From positions 1 through 38,267 of the forward strand of contig JAJXWL010000003.1 in NCBI GenBank assembly GCA_021781625.1: a DNA stretch of 38,267 nucleotides. The letters are read 5' to 3'. Below are positions 15,443-22,622 of the stretch, in pieces; the stretch's first letter is position 1; every line of letters begins with the position of its first letter. The stretch comes from a bacterium. GTDB taxonomy: Bacteria > Spirochaetota > Spirochaetia > JABEVK01. The position numbers were made by a program, and so were the translations under genes. Under the pieces are notes generated by a model. That model ran no database searches. It was given only the letters and a program-made list of their open reading frames with translations, and had not been told where the DNA came from.

Positions 15443-16178
15443 GATACACCACCTTATGCAAAAAAAGACCTTCGGCCGGTGCGGTCGGCCCGGCGTTTCT
15501 GCGGTCGCGAGAAGCAAACGCTTCAGCAAAACAAGTCGCCGCCTCGGGATTTTTACCAAAGGCTAACATGGTTCCGACGAGGGAACGCACCATTCTCCAC
15601 AAAAAGGCATTACCCGCAATCCGGAAAACAACTCGGTCACGCCAGGCAAACCACGTAGCCTGATAAATAAAACGACTGCGCGACTGGCTTGGATCTTGAG
15701 CGTGACTAAAAGTTGTAAAATCCTGCTCACCATGGAGCTGCTGGGCCATGGCGTTCAAGGTTGCTAAGGGGGGGATTTTTGCTGGGGTGACCCAAGCACG
15801 ATCCCAAGGCAGGATTACTTCACTGGGTTGCAAATAGTACTGGTAAACCCGAGCCAAGGCAGAAAAGCGGGCGTGAAAAGTTTCACTGACTTCTTGGCAG
15901 GACAGGATGCGGATTGAGTGTGGCAAAAGACTGTTAAGTCCGCGTTGAAAGGCCAAGCCGTTCATTCTTGTATTGACTGCGTCAAAGTGAGCTGTTTGCG
16001 ACCGAGCATGAACACCAGAGTCCGTTCGACCGGCGCCAACGACTTTGATCGGTTTGTGTAACAGCCGACTCAATGCTGTTTCCAGTTCACCTTGAACCGT
16101 TCTAGCTTCAGATCGCTGGCTTTGCCACCCCTCGTAGGGATTGCCATCATATGCAAGGTTGAGTCGAAAGCGCTTCAT
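15420..16178 (-). CDS. truA: tRNA pseudouridine synthase A
   Basis: 252 residues. The opening RLNLAYDGNPYEGWQSQ and the catalytic motif GAGRTDSGVHA (Asp53) are diagnostic of TruA, which makes pseudouridine at positions 38-40 of tRNA anticodon arms. FRIAGNAFLWRMVRSLVGTM near the C-terminus is the second family signature. The ATG overlaps the DUF2225 stop as ATGA. Part of the minus-strand operon. Confidence 0.96.
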   Translation of the reverse strand: MKRFRLNLAYDGNPYEGWQSQRSEARTVQGELETALSRLLHKPIKVVGAGRTDSGVHARSQTAHFDAVNTRMNGLAFQRGLNSLLPHSIRILSCQEVSETFHARFSALARVYQYYLQPSEVILPWDRAWVTPAKIPPLATLNAMAQQLHGEQDFTTFSHAQDPSQSRSRFIYQATWFAWRDRVVFRIAGNAFLWRMVRSLVGTMLAFGKNPEAATCFAEAFASRDRRNAGPTAPAEGLFLHKVVYHAHEFSL

Positions 16179-17026
16179 TCGTCTTTGATCGCCTCGCCCA
16201 TTAACTTATGTAAATCTTTGGCCTTATCGATAAGAACCGAAGGCTTTGCCTTTGAGGACTTTCCCATCCCAACTAATCGAGCAATGGCGCGCCGACCGGT
16301 TGCCAACGATTCGGCTCGCGCCGCATCGTTTTCACGATTGCCAAAGTGAAATTCTAACCACCCGGTAAGATACATGACGCCATCGTATCCGTAATTATTG
16401 TCAACGTCGGGGCCAAAGAACATTGAGGCGTTGACAGTTTCATCACCGCTCTGTTCTTTTTCAACGGTTTGTGTATAGAAGAATTTGGCTTTATGATACA
16501 GAATTTTTTCTAGGTAATCCCAGTTTTCGCTAGGATACTTTTTGTGAAGATCGGCAAAGCACCAAGCACCCCGTAAAGCGCAGATTGCGGACTTGACCGT
16601 TGGTGAAAACGTGTTGGTAAAGTGATTGTAAGTCATAAGACAAAGAAGGTAGCCGGCAGCGCCCTCATAAAGGGTTTTAGGACGCTCAAAGTCAAGATCC
16701 TCAAACAGGGGAGCAACAAACTTTTTGCGTTCCTCTTCTTCTGCTCGAAGTGCATCAATGGCCTTAGGGTCAGGAGTTAAAAAATCGCTGGCCAAGGCAG
16801 AATAATAACAGCCAGGACAAGTAAGCACAGAATAAATGAGGGGGTAGATTTCGCCAAACTTCTTTGACGCCTCGTAGAACCGTCGCAAGTCATCACCCAG
16901 AGGGCCCGCTATTTGCCGACCTCCTCCTTGACGCAGTTCTTCCTTTTTAAAAGGAGCTTCGCAAATGGGGCACAAGGTGTCATTTTTCTGAAAGAACGTC
17001 AGCTTGCTGAGCGAGGGATCTGACAT
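16175..17026 (-). CDS. DUF2225 protein
   Basis: 283 residues. Cysteine pairs in LCPICEAPF and LTCPGCYYSA, and a conserved helical core including YLLCLMTYNHF and SAICALRGAWCFADL, match DUF2225, which is common in spirochaetes and some Firmicutes; its biochemical role is unknown. The N-terminal CxxC pairs suggest a zinc ribbon, and the helical C-terminal half resembles TPR-like repeats. It is soluble. It sits 2 nt after acpS and overlaps truA by 4 nt. Confidence 0.85.
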   Translation of the reverse strand: MSDPSLSKLTFFQKNDTLCPICEAPFKKEELRQGGGRQIAGPLGDDLRRFYEASKKFGEIYPLIYSVLTCPGCYYSALASDFLTPDPKAIDALRAEEEERKKFVAPLFEDLDFERPKTLYEGAAGYLLCLMTYNHFTNTFSPTVKSAICALRGAWCFADLHKKYPSENWDYLEKILYHKAKFFYTQTVEKEQSGDETVNASMFFGPDVDNNYGYDGVMYLTGWLEFHFGNRENDAARAESLATGRRAIARLVGMGKSSKAKPSVLIDKAKDLHKLMGEAIKDE

Positions 17027-17028
17027 CT

Positions 17029-17397
17029 TTAAAGCTCCATGACGACAAACGCAACGGCATATTCTTTTTCGTGTGAGAGAGAAAGATGAACGTGAGCGAT
17101 TTTTTGACGTTTTAAAACTTCTGCCGCTTTACCGGCAAGCACGAGAAAAGGCTTTCCGTCAGCGCCTCTTTGGACTTCGATGTCTCGTAAGGGTAAGCCC
17201 CTCAAGCCAGAGCCTAGAGCTTTTCCAAAGGCCTCTTTGGCGGCGAACCGGGCAGCCAAAGAAGCTTCAGGATGCGCACTTGTTTGAACATCCTTGATTT
17301 CGTGGGTGGTAAAATAGCGTTCCAAAAGTTGAGGCTGAGAAAGCCAAGGTAGCAACCGCCGGTTTTCGACAAGATCAACACCAATGCCCGTGATCAT
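17029..17397 (-). CDS. acpS: Holo-[acyl-carrier-protein] synthase
   Basis: 122 residues. MITGIGVDLVE with metal-binding Asp8 and RFAAKEAFGKALGSGLRG with Glu55 are the two signatures of AcpS, which transfers 4'-phosphopantetheine from CoA to acyl carrier protein. The C-terminal VHLSLSHEKEYAVAFVV completes the fold. The ATG overlaps the cdaR stop as ATGA. The order cdaA-cdaR-acpS ties lipid synthesis to the c-di-AMP genes at the transcript level. Confidence 0.95.
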   Translation of the reverse strand: MITGIGVDLVENRRLLPWLSQPQLLERYFTTHEIKDVQTSAHPEASLAARFAAKEAFGKALGSGLRGLPLRDIEVQRGADGKPFLVLAGKAAEVLKRQKIAHVHLSLSHEKEYAVAFVVMEL

Positions 17398-18338
17398 GGT
17401 TTTTTCTCCAAAATGAGGTTAATCACTGCGGGCATAACCTCGACAAGATCAACACCGGGGGGCAGAAGTACGCGAATTGGGACATCCACCGCTTCACCTG
17501 GTCCATTAAAGTTGGTTAAGTCAGCTTCGACATGCACTTTTTCAGCTCCAAGGCCAGCTAAGGCTTGACGGGTACCCCTAACGCGGACAGCAACAGGAGC
17601 AGGGGGAATCGTCACTTCAAGACCGGAAACAAGGCCGACAATTTGCGGTTGAAGGCTAGGGAAGGTCATGGTTTGTAACGAGGATTTCATCTTACCATAG
17701 ACCTCAACAGAATGTCCTAAAGGAAAGTCTAAAAGAGAGGAATTGAGTACCAAATGAACTTTGATCGTAAAATTATCGGTTTTTCCTCGTAAGTCGATGG
17801 GTTCAGTTTCAACGAACCTGAGTTTACCCATACGAACTCGAGGGCCCTCAACCGTAATGCGCGAAGGCGAAACCTTAAAGCCAGAAAGCTCAAAATCTTT
17901 GCCTGGTTGACCTGAGAATTGGGGAACCACAGGAACTGTTTTTATGACTTTTCGCTCCAGACGTAAACGAAGCATCATGGGGTCAGCGACGATTTCGAGG
18001 TTTTCTAGGTCGGCAGCATTACCTCGTCGTCGAATTTGGACTGGGGCACGGTATATACCCTCGCCCGAACGGTCAGAAAAGTCCGCCACCGCCTCAATTT
18101 CATGATCCGAAAGGGCAGAAAGTTCATCTTTAGGGCCTCGAATGGTCAGTTTGACGCGCGAAGTCCAATTTTCAGCGGGTACGAGTGAGGTATCGGTGAT
18201 CAGTCGCACAGGAACGGTGATGTTCTTTTCACCTAAGGTGTCGATGCGGTTATAAAAGAAGAGTAAAAGTGCAGCCGCTACCGAGAGAATCTTAGCCGGC
18301 CACTGATCTAAAATTTTTTTCCAGGGAATCTTATCCAA
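17394..18338 (-). CDS. cdaR: YbbR-domain regulator of diadenylate cyclase (CdaR-like)
   Basis: About 314 residues from a TTG at 18338. One N-terminal membrane helix (AKILSVAAALLLFFYN) is followed by several beta-rich YbbR repeats facing outside the cytoplasm (for example VKLTIRGPKDELSAL, VTVEGPRVRMGKL-type and VRVRGTRQALAGLGA segments). YbbR proteins bind and modulate CdaA. The longer open frame would run into cdaA and add a Pro/Arg-rich stretch; the TTG with AGGGGGA (18344-18350) 5 nt ahead begins directly before the membrane helix and is preferred. It overlaps the end of cdaA by 8 nt. Confidence 0.88.
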   Translation of the reverse strand: MDKIPWKKILDQWPAKILSVAAALLLFFYNRIDTLGEKNITVPVRLITDTSLVPAENWTSRVKLTIRGPKDELSALSDHEIEAVADFSDRSGEGIYRAPVQIRRRGNAADLENLEIVADPMMLRLRLERKVIKTVPVVPQFSGQPGKDFELSGFKVSPSRITVEGPRVRMGKLRFVETEPIDLRGKTDNFTIKVHLVLNSSLLDFPLGHSVEVYGKMKSSLQTMTFPSLQPQIVGLVSGLEVTIPPAPVAVRVRGTRQALAGLGAEKVHVEADLTNFNGPGEAVDVPIRVLLPPGVDLVEVMPAVINLILEKKP

Positions 18339-19134
18339 CGAAGTCCCCCTTTTCTGTCGGTTCTTCTTCGTCCTTAAATTCAAGGAGCTCTTTGAGTCTC
18401 CGCCGGGCTTCCTCGGGAGAAAGATCGTAATGAAGCGCCCCGTTGTACGCCAGAGACAAGGCTCCGGTCTCCTCAGAAACGACAACGGTAACGGCATCAG
18501 ACTCTTCGGCCATGCCTAAGGCTGCTCGGTGTCTGGTTCCAAAGCTTTTTGAAATGGTGGTATTTTCAGAAAGCGGATAAAAACAACCTGCCGAAACAAG
18601 CCGTTCCCCTTGAATGATGGTTCCCCCATCATGAAGGGGCGTGTCAAAGCTAAAGATGGTGAGCAGAAGGGCGGAGGTGAGTTCTGCGTCCATAGGGGTG
18701 CCGCGCTCAACAATATTTTTCAAACCCACTTTGCGAACAAAGGTAATTAAGGCACCACGACGCATCTGAGAAAGTTCCAGACAGGCAGTCAGAACTGCGT
18801 CAACATGCTGGGCTTTAGGCCGTGACTGCGGGGTAAACCAGCCCCCTTGTCCAATTTGTGTAAAGATTTTTCGTAGTTCTGGCTGAAACACGATGGCTAA
18901 GCCGACAAAAATACCCGGTGCTAAAAAGTTAAGGATCCAAGTGAGGGTATCGAGCTTGAGGCCTACGGCCAAAAGGTAGATAACCACCATAAAAAAAATG
19001 CCACGAAGAAGGGGGATGGCTCGCGTCTGATACAGAATACGATAGGCTTTGTACAGTAAAAAAGAAAGCACACCTACGTCCAGAACAGGCCGCAGGATCA
19101 TTTTGACAACCCAGGAGTTGAGAATCCAGTCCAT
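18331..19134 (-). CDS. cdaA: Diadenylate cyclase CdaA
   Basis: 267 residues. Three membrane helices (about 12-30, 40-58 and 65-82) are followed by a DAC domain with both catalytic signatures: DGG in TPLHDGGTII (169-171) and RHR in FGTRHRAALG (201-203). It condenses two ATP into cyclic di-AMP, a signal for potassium, osmotic and cell-wall control. The ATG at 19134 shares its A with the folP stop (TGATG), and GGGAG lies about 8 nt ahead. The Firmicutes partner gene glmM is not present; folP and acpS flank the pair instead. Confidence 0.96.
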   Translation of the reverse strand: MDWILNSWVVKMILRPVLDVGVLSFLLYKAYRILYQTRAIPLLRGIFFMVVIYLLAVGLKLDTLTWILNFLAPGIFVGLAIVFQPELRKIFTQIGQGGWFTPQSRPKAQHVDAVLTACLELSQMRRGALITFVRKVGLKNIVERGTPMDAELTSALLLTIFSFDTPLHDGGTIIQGERLVSAGCFYPLSENTTISKSFGTRHRAALGMAEESDAVTVVVSEETGALSLAYNGALHYDLSPEEARRRLKELLEFKDEEEPTEKGDFVG

Positions 19135-19928
19135 CAATCAGCTCCCTTTGTTAAAGCTTGAAAGACAGTAAGGGCGCCCACTGTTTCAGCGACATCGTGA
19201 ACGCGGACCAGGTCTGCCCCGTGAATTAGGCAGGCCAGAGCACCGGCAAGAGACCCCGCTAAGCGGTCCTCTGGTTGAACTTTTAATAAATCGCCGATCA
19301 GCGACTTGCGCGAAAGACCAACCAAAACAGGAAAGCCTAAGCTCTTAAGCTGGGGAAGAGCCTGGATCAGGGCGATATTGTGGTCTTTTGTTTTTCCAAA
19401 GCCAATGCCTGGGTCAAGCACAATTCGTGAAGCGGAAATTCCCGCCGCTAAAGCGCGATCAACGGCTTGGCTTAAAAAGTCACACACTTGTTGAACCACG
19501 TCTGTGTAATGAGGTGACAACTGCATGGTTTTGGGTGTCCCCGCCGAATGCATCAAGACAACGGTCATACCCCTGTCAGCGGCAAAGGCAGCAAGGTTAG
19601 GGTCATCTTGCAACGCCGAAACATCGTTGATCCACGTTGCACCCTCTTTCCAGGCGGCCTGTGCGACAGAATATTTACGGGTATCGACAGACAACGGCAA
19701 GCGGCAACCCGATTGTCGGATGGCCTGGAGCACGGGGATCACCCGAGCCAATTCGGTTTGGTCATCGACGTAGGCCGTACCAGGACGGGTGGATTCACCC
19801 CCGATATCAAGGATGTCCGCTCCAGCACGTTCCATGGACAGAGCCCTTTCTGCCGCTCCTTCGGGACCTGTCCGGCTGGCGGCAAAAAAACTGTCTGGTG
19901 TTGCATTAAGGATACCCATTACTTTCAT
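19134..19928 (-). CDS. folP: Dihydropteroate synthase
   Basis: 264 residues. All signatures are present: MGILNATPDSFF, ADILDIGGESTRPG, LPLSVDTRK, WINDVSAL, VLDPGIGFGKT, LVGLSRKSLIG and RVHDV. It joins p-aminobenzoate to dihydropterin pyrophosphate in folate synthesis and is the sulfonamide target. An in-frame upstream start is ignored because the ATG at 19928 overlaps the TPR gene stop as ATGA, has GGGAGG 7-8 nt ahead, and yields the canonical MKVMGILNATPDSF opening. Confidence 0.96.
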   Translation of the reverse strand: MKVMGILNATPDSFFAASRTGPEGAAERALSMERAGADILDIGGESTRPGTAYVDDQTELARVIPVLQAIRQSGCRLPLSVDTRKYSVAQAAWKEGATWINDVSALQDDPNLAAFAADRGMTVVLMHSAGTPKTMQLSPHYTDVVQQVCDFLSQAVDRALAAGISASRIVLDPGIGFGKTKDHNIALIQALPQLKSLGFPVLVGLSRKSLIGDLLKVQPEDRLAGSLAGALACLIHGADLVRVHDVAETVGALTVFQALTKGAD

Positions 19929-21046
19929 GAGGATCCCTCCCAAGCTCCCAGCATGCGCAGGTCGCCAATCAAGCGTTCTTTTTGTGGCATCCCAGGAAAC
20001 TCCACCAAATGGTGCCAGACTTTCAGGTCAGTCCAGCCGGCTTTCCAGGCGATTCTGTAGGCGGCAATGGCATCGGCGTAGTCATCCATTCCATACAAAT
20101 AGATAGTCCCCAGTTGGAACTCCCATTCTGCTTCATGGGGTGTAGGTGGCTTTTCAGCACTCGGAGACGCCGCCATAGGTGAGGCCGAAGCACTGGGAAC
20201 CGGAGAAGTACTTGCAGGCGGACCCTCCGGCGGGGAAGGAGAAGGAACAGGCAAGGGCGTTGGGTTAGCTGTGGCCGTCGGACTTGGGGTTCCCGTCGGA
20301 ACAGCGGTTCCAGAAGGAACAGCGCCAGGGGCATTCTTTTCAGCGAGGATAGCTTGCTTGAGTGCCGCCGCCGCGTTGTCAAATTGCTCGAGGTTAACGT
20401 AGACTTCTGATAAGGCCGCGTAAGAAAGGGCGTCAGTGGAATCAAGCTTGACAACCTGCTGATAGGCCTGCAACGCTCTCGTCCAATTATGACGCTTGAC
20501 AGCTTCTTTACCCAGCAGTTTCCACGCCTTGGGTTTGGTTCCGCCTAAATCCGCATAGGATTTCAACGCTTGCCATTCGTCATCCGACCAGCCTTCTTCT
20601 CGTGCGACATACGCAAAATTGTATTGTGTGTCGGCGTCCGCAGGAAGTTCTTTGGCTAGGCTTTTCCAAAGCTCAGCGGACGCTTCTTTATGATGGAGTT
20701 CCCACAGAAGGTAGGCTTTAATTTTTAGGTAAACGGTATTGTGAGGATCTTTACTCAACAAGGGCTGAAGAAAGGTCCAAGCACCTTCCCAGTCCCCGGT
20801 CTCGGCCACAGCCTCAACGAGGTTGACATGGGCAACGGTGAGACGGGGGTCTAGTTTCATGGCTATTTGAAAGGCGCGGGCCGAATCGGGGTACTTTTTC
20901 ATCTCGTAGTAGGCTTTTCCCAGATTATAATATTCCTTGGCTAGTGAGCCGCTTCCCCAGGAGGCGCAGGAAGCTAGAACAAAGCTCATGAAGATGAAAA
21001 AGTAGAGAAAGGCCAGATGCGGCATCCTCCTAACAGCAAACTTCAA
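19925..21046 (-). CDS. TPR-repeat lipoprotein with proline-rich linker
   Basis: About 373 residues. A signal peptide with a charged start and a lipobox-like FVLASC (Cys27) predicts a lipoprotein. Several tetratricopeptide repeats follow (for example AKEYYNLGKAYYEMKKYPDSARAFQIAMKLDP). A low-complexity Pro/Ser/Thr/Ala-rich linker of about 65 residues (near 245-310) then leads to one more TPR-like unit. The start is taken as the TTG at 21046, 8 nt after GAGGGGG; the TTG at 21052 is too close to it, and the later ATG (MPHLAF) has its AGGAGG touching it. First gene of the ten-gene operon. It probably scaffolds a periplasmic or envelope complex; partners are unknown. Confidence 0.82.
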   Translation of the reverse strand: MKFAVRRMPHLAFLYFFIFMSFVLASCASWGSGSLAKEYYNLGKAYYEMKKYPDSARAFQIAMKLDPRLTVAHVNLVEAVAETGDWEGAWTFLQPLLSKDPHNTVYLKIKAYLLWELHHKEASAELWKSLAKELPADADTQYNFAYVAREEGWSDDEWQALKSYADLGGTKPKAWKLLGKEAVKRHNWTRALQAYQQVVKLDSTDALSYAALSEVYVNLEQFDNAAAALKQAILAEKNAPGAVPSGTAVPTGTPSPTATANPTPLPVPSPSPPEGPPASTSPVPSASASPMAASPSAEKPPTPHEAEWEFQLGTIYLYGMDDYADAIAAYRIAWKAGWTDLKVWHHLVEFPGMPQKERLIGDLRMLGAWEGSS

Positions 21047-21108
21047 CAGCAAATCCCCCTCGTTACACGTAGTTTATCGGGAAGACCCAAAAAAAAGAAG
21101 AGTCAGGT

Positions 21109-21137
21109 TTGACAATCCTGGCACGACACGGCATATT
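21109..21137 (+). promoter_or_regulatory. Sigma-70-type promoter of the small barrel protein gene
   Basis: A perfect -35 TTGACA (21109-21114) and a -10 CATATT (21132-21137, 4/6) are separated by 17 nt. The predicted start lies near 21144, immediately at the CAGGAG ribosome site (21144-21149), so the leader would be very short. TTGACAA is self-complementary in part, so a TTGTCA also faces the opposite strand toward the TPR gene. Confidence 0.6.
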
Positions 21138-21154
21138 TCGCCTCAGGAGTAAGC

Positions 21155-21655
21155 ATGAAAAAGACGTTGATTCTCGCGGTTTTGGCCGCGCTGTTGACCG
21201 GTAGTCTCTACGCCGCTGATGTTGTGACCCCAGGGGACGTGGCCGTAGGACCCATCTTTAGTCACGATGTGTTGGATGTGAGCGGGCCTCTCGGCGGTTG
21301 GGGGATCACCGGCAAAATTGCTGGTTTACCTCCTATTTTTGGTTTTAACTTCGCCGTTGGCACCCAAGTGACCTTCGTAGGCCTTACGGCTGACTGGTGG
21401 CTGTATCACCAGGTTTTTTACGCGCCTTTGAACTTCGGGTTGTATGTCGGCCCAGGTTTTTTTGGTGATTTTACGTATTCGTCTAACCCTGCATTTGACT
21501 TTGGTGTGAGAATTCCTTTTGATCTGGATATTTATCCGATCAAGCCGCTGGAAGTTTTTGCCGAAATGGCGCCCGCATTTGGTGTTTCCTTTACCGACCC
21601 TATAGCCCCTACGTGGCGTTTGCAGGCCGCCGCAGGTGCCCGCTTCTGGTTTTAA
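21155..21655 (+). CDS. Small outer-membrane beta-barrel protein
   Basis: 166 residues. A Sec signal peptide (MKKTLILAVLAALLTGSLYA, cut after Ala20) leads to about 146 residues of alternating, Gly- and aromatic-rich beta strands, ending in ARFWF. A terminal Phe after alternating residues is the usual barrel-assembly signal, so an eight-strand barrel in the outer membrane is likely. No named family is recognised. A strong CAGGAG site precedes the ATG. The phosphoribosyltransferase gene begins 2 nt after its stop. Confidence 0.75.
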   Translation: MKKTLILAVLAALLTGSLYAADVVTPGDVAVGPIFSHDVLDVSGPLGGWGITGKIAGLPPIFGFNFAVGTQVTFVGLTADWWLYHQVFYAPLNFGLYVGPGFFGDFTYSSNPAFDFGVRIPFDLDIYPIKPLEVFAEMAPAFGVSFTDPIAPTWRLQAAAGARFWF

Positions 21656-21657
21656 AA

Positions 21658-22164
21658 ATGGAAAAACGCTTCGTCACGTACAGCGAGGTGCATCAAGGTT
21701 GCCAGCTCATTGCGACCAAGATCCAAGAGGATGGCTGGGAGCCTGATATCATTGTGGCGATTGCTTCGGGCGGGTTTATTCCGGCCCGAATTTTGAAGAC
21801 CTACCTCAAGAAGGATATTTATGTGGTAGGTCTCAAACGCTACGATGATGATGCCGCCGTTCACCCTGTCCCCGTAAAAATTCAATGGATCGACGAAGTG
21901 GAAAAAAAGCTTTCGGGCAGACGTATCCTTTTAGTCGATGAAGTGGACGACACTAGGGTAACCTTATCGTATTGCTTGAGCGAACTTTTTCGGTATGCGC
22001 CTACCGAGATTCGTGTAGCCGTCCTGCACCAAAAGCGCAAAGAAAAGTTGGCTGATTTTCCTCCGCACGTTAAGGTGTACCAAGCAGAAGTGCTCGAGGA
22101 TATCTGGGTGAAGTACCCTTGGGATGCCTTGGATGTTAGTAGACACGAACAAGGTCTCGATTAG
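21658..22164 (+). CDS. Purine-type phosphoribosyltransferase
   Basis: 168 residues. Type I PRTase fold: IIVAIASGGFIPARIL, VGLKRYDDD and the PRPP-binding loop RRILLVDEVDDTRVTL with its acidic pair, followed by a conserved VLHQKR segment. It resembles xanthine/hypoxanthine salvage enzymes but the base cannot be read. The ATG at 21658 is 2 nt after the barrel gene stop with no good ribosome site, so translation is probably coupled to that gene. An in-frame upstream start would overlap the barrel gene and is rejected. Confidence 0.85.
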   Translation: MEKRFVTYSEVHQGCQLIATKIQEDGWEPDIIVAIASGGFIPARILKTYLKKDIYVVGLKRYDDDAAVHPVPVKIQWIDEVEKKLSGRRILLVDEVDDTRVTLSYCLSELFRYAPTEIRVAVLHQKRKEKLADFPPHVKVYQAEVLEDIWVKYPWDALDVSRHEQGLD

Positions 22165-22184
22165 CTTTTTTGCAATTTACTTTT

Positions 22185-22200
22185 TGGCATAGATATTGCA
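22185..22200 (+). promoter_or_regulatory. Sigma-54 (RpoN) promoter of glnB-amt
   Basis: TTGGCAT-AGATA-TTGCA places GG (22186-22187) and GC (22198-22199) exactly 10 nt apart, the defining spacing of -24/-12 promoters (TGGCAC-N5-TTGC). The predicted start point is near 22211, just ahead of the GGAGGT ribosome site (22212-22217). It precedes a PII-ammonium transporter pair, a classic RpoN target. No enhancer-binding site for NtrC was identified. Confidence 0.75.
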
Positions 22201-22228
22201 TGACTTTCTATGGAGGTCATGCTCTTAC

Positions 22229-22570
22229 ATGAAATTAATCGTAGCCATCATCCAGCCTTTTCGCTTAGAAGAGGTGAAAGAGGCACTCTACGCCGCTGAT
22301 GTTCAACTTATTACGGTTTCGGAAGTTCTCGGTCACGGTCGCCAAGGGGGCGTAACCGAGGTCTACCGGGGCAACAAAGAAACAGGAAATCTCCTCAGAA
22401 AAATCCGCTTAGAAATTGCGGTCAATGAAGAATACGTCGACAAGACGATCCGGGCGATTATCGACGGGGCAAAAACCGGAGAGCTCGGTGACGGCAAAAT
22501 CTTTGTCTACCACCTCGAAGACTGCATCCGTATTCGCACAGAAGAACGTGGTCCCGCAGCCATTGGATAA
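22229..22570 (+). CDS. glnB: PII nitrogen regulatory protein
   Basis: 113 residues. [20 protein letters not shown], the T-loop [18 protein letters not shown] and the C-terminal [18 protein letters not shown] signature are typical of GlnB/GlnK. It senses 2-oxoglutarate and ATP/ADP. Tyr46 is present, but position 51, the uridylylated Tyr of the enteric proteins, is Glu here. The ATG at 22229 is in the usual position; GGAGGT is 11 nt ahead, a little far. An upstream in-frame ATG would add a non-homologous tail. As glnB lies directly before amt, GlnK-like control of the channel is expected. A 6-bp stem-loop (22570-22587) separates the two genes. Confidence 0.95.
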   Translation: MKLIVAIIQPFRLEEVKEALYAADVQLITVSEVLGHGRQGGVTEVYRGNKETGNLLRKIRLEIAVNEEYVDKTIRAIIDGAKTGELGDGKIFVYHLEDCIRIRTEERGPAAIG

Positions 22571-22622
22571 GTTACAATTTGGTAACTACTTCATACATAT
22601 TTGTCATTTCTGAGGATTGATT

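Noticed and set aside
14813..15559. Longer UDG-like protein starting at 15559
   Set aside because: The added N-terminus lies inside truA in another frame and lacks similarity.
17394..18497. Longer YbbR protein starting at 18497
   Set aside because: The extension is an out-of-frame overlap with cdaA and would precede the membrane helix with a non-homologous basic stretch.
19548..20060. Plus-strand 170-residue ORF inside folP and the TPR gene
   Set aside because: It is antisense to clear, conserved coding regions and shows no domain.
22570..22587. Stem-loop between glnB and amt as a terminator
   Set aside because: Only 6 bp, no U tract, and the genes look co-transcribed.
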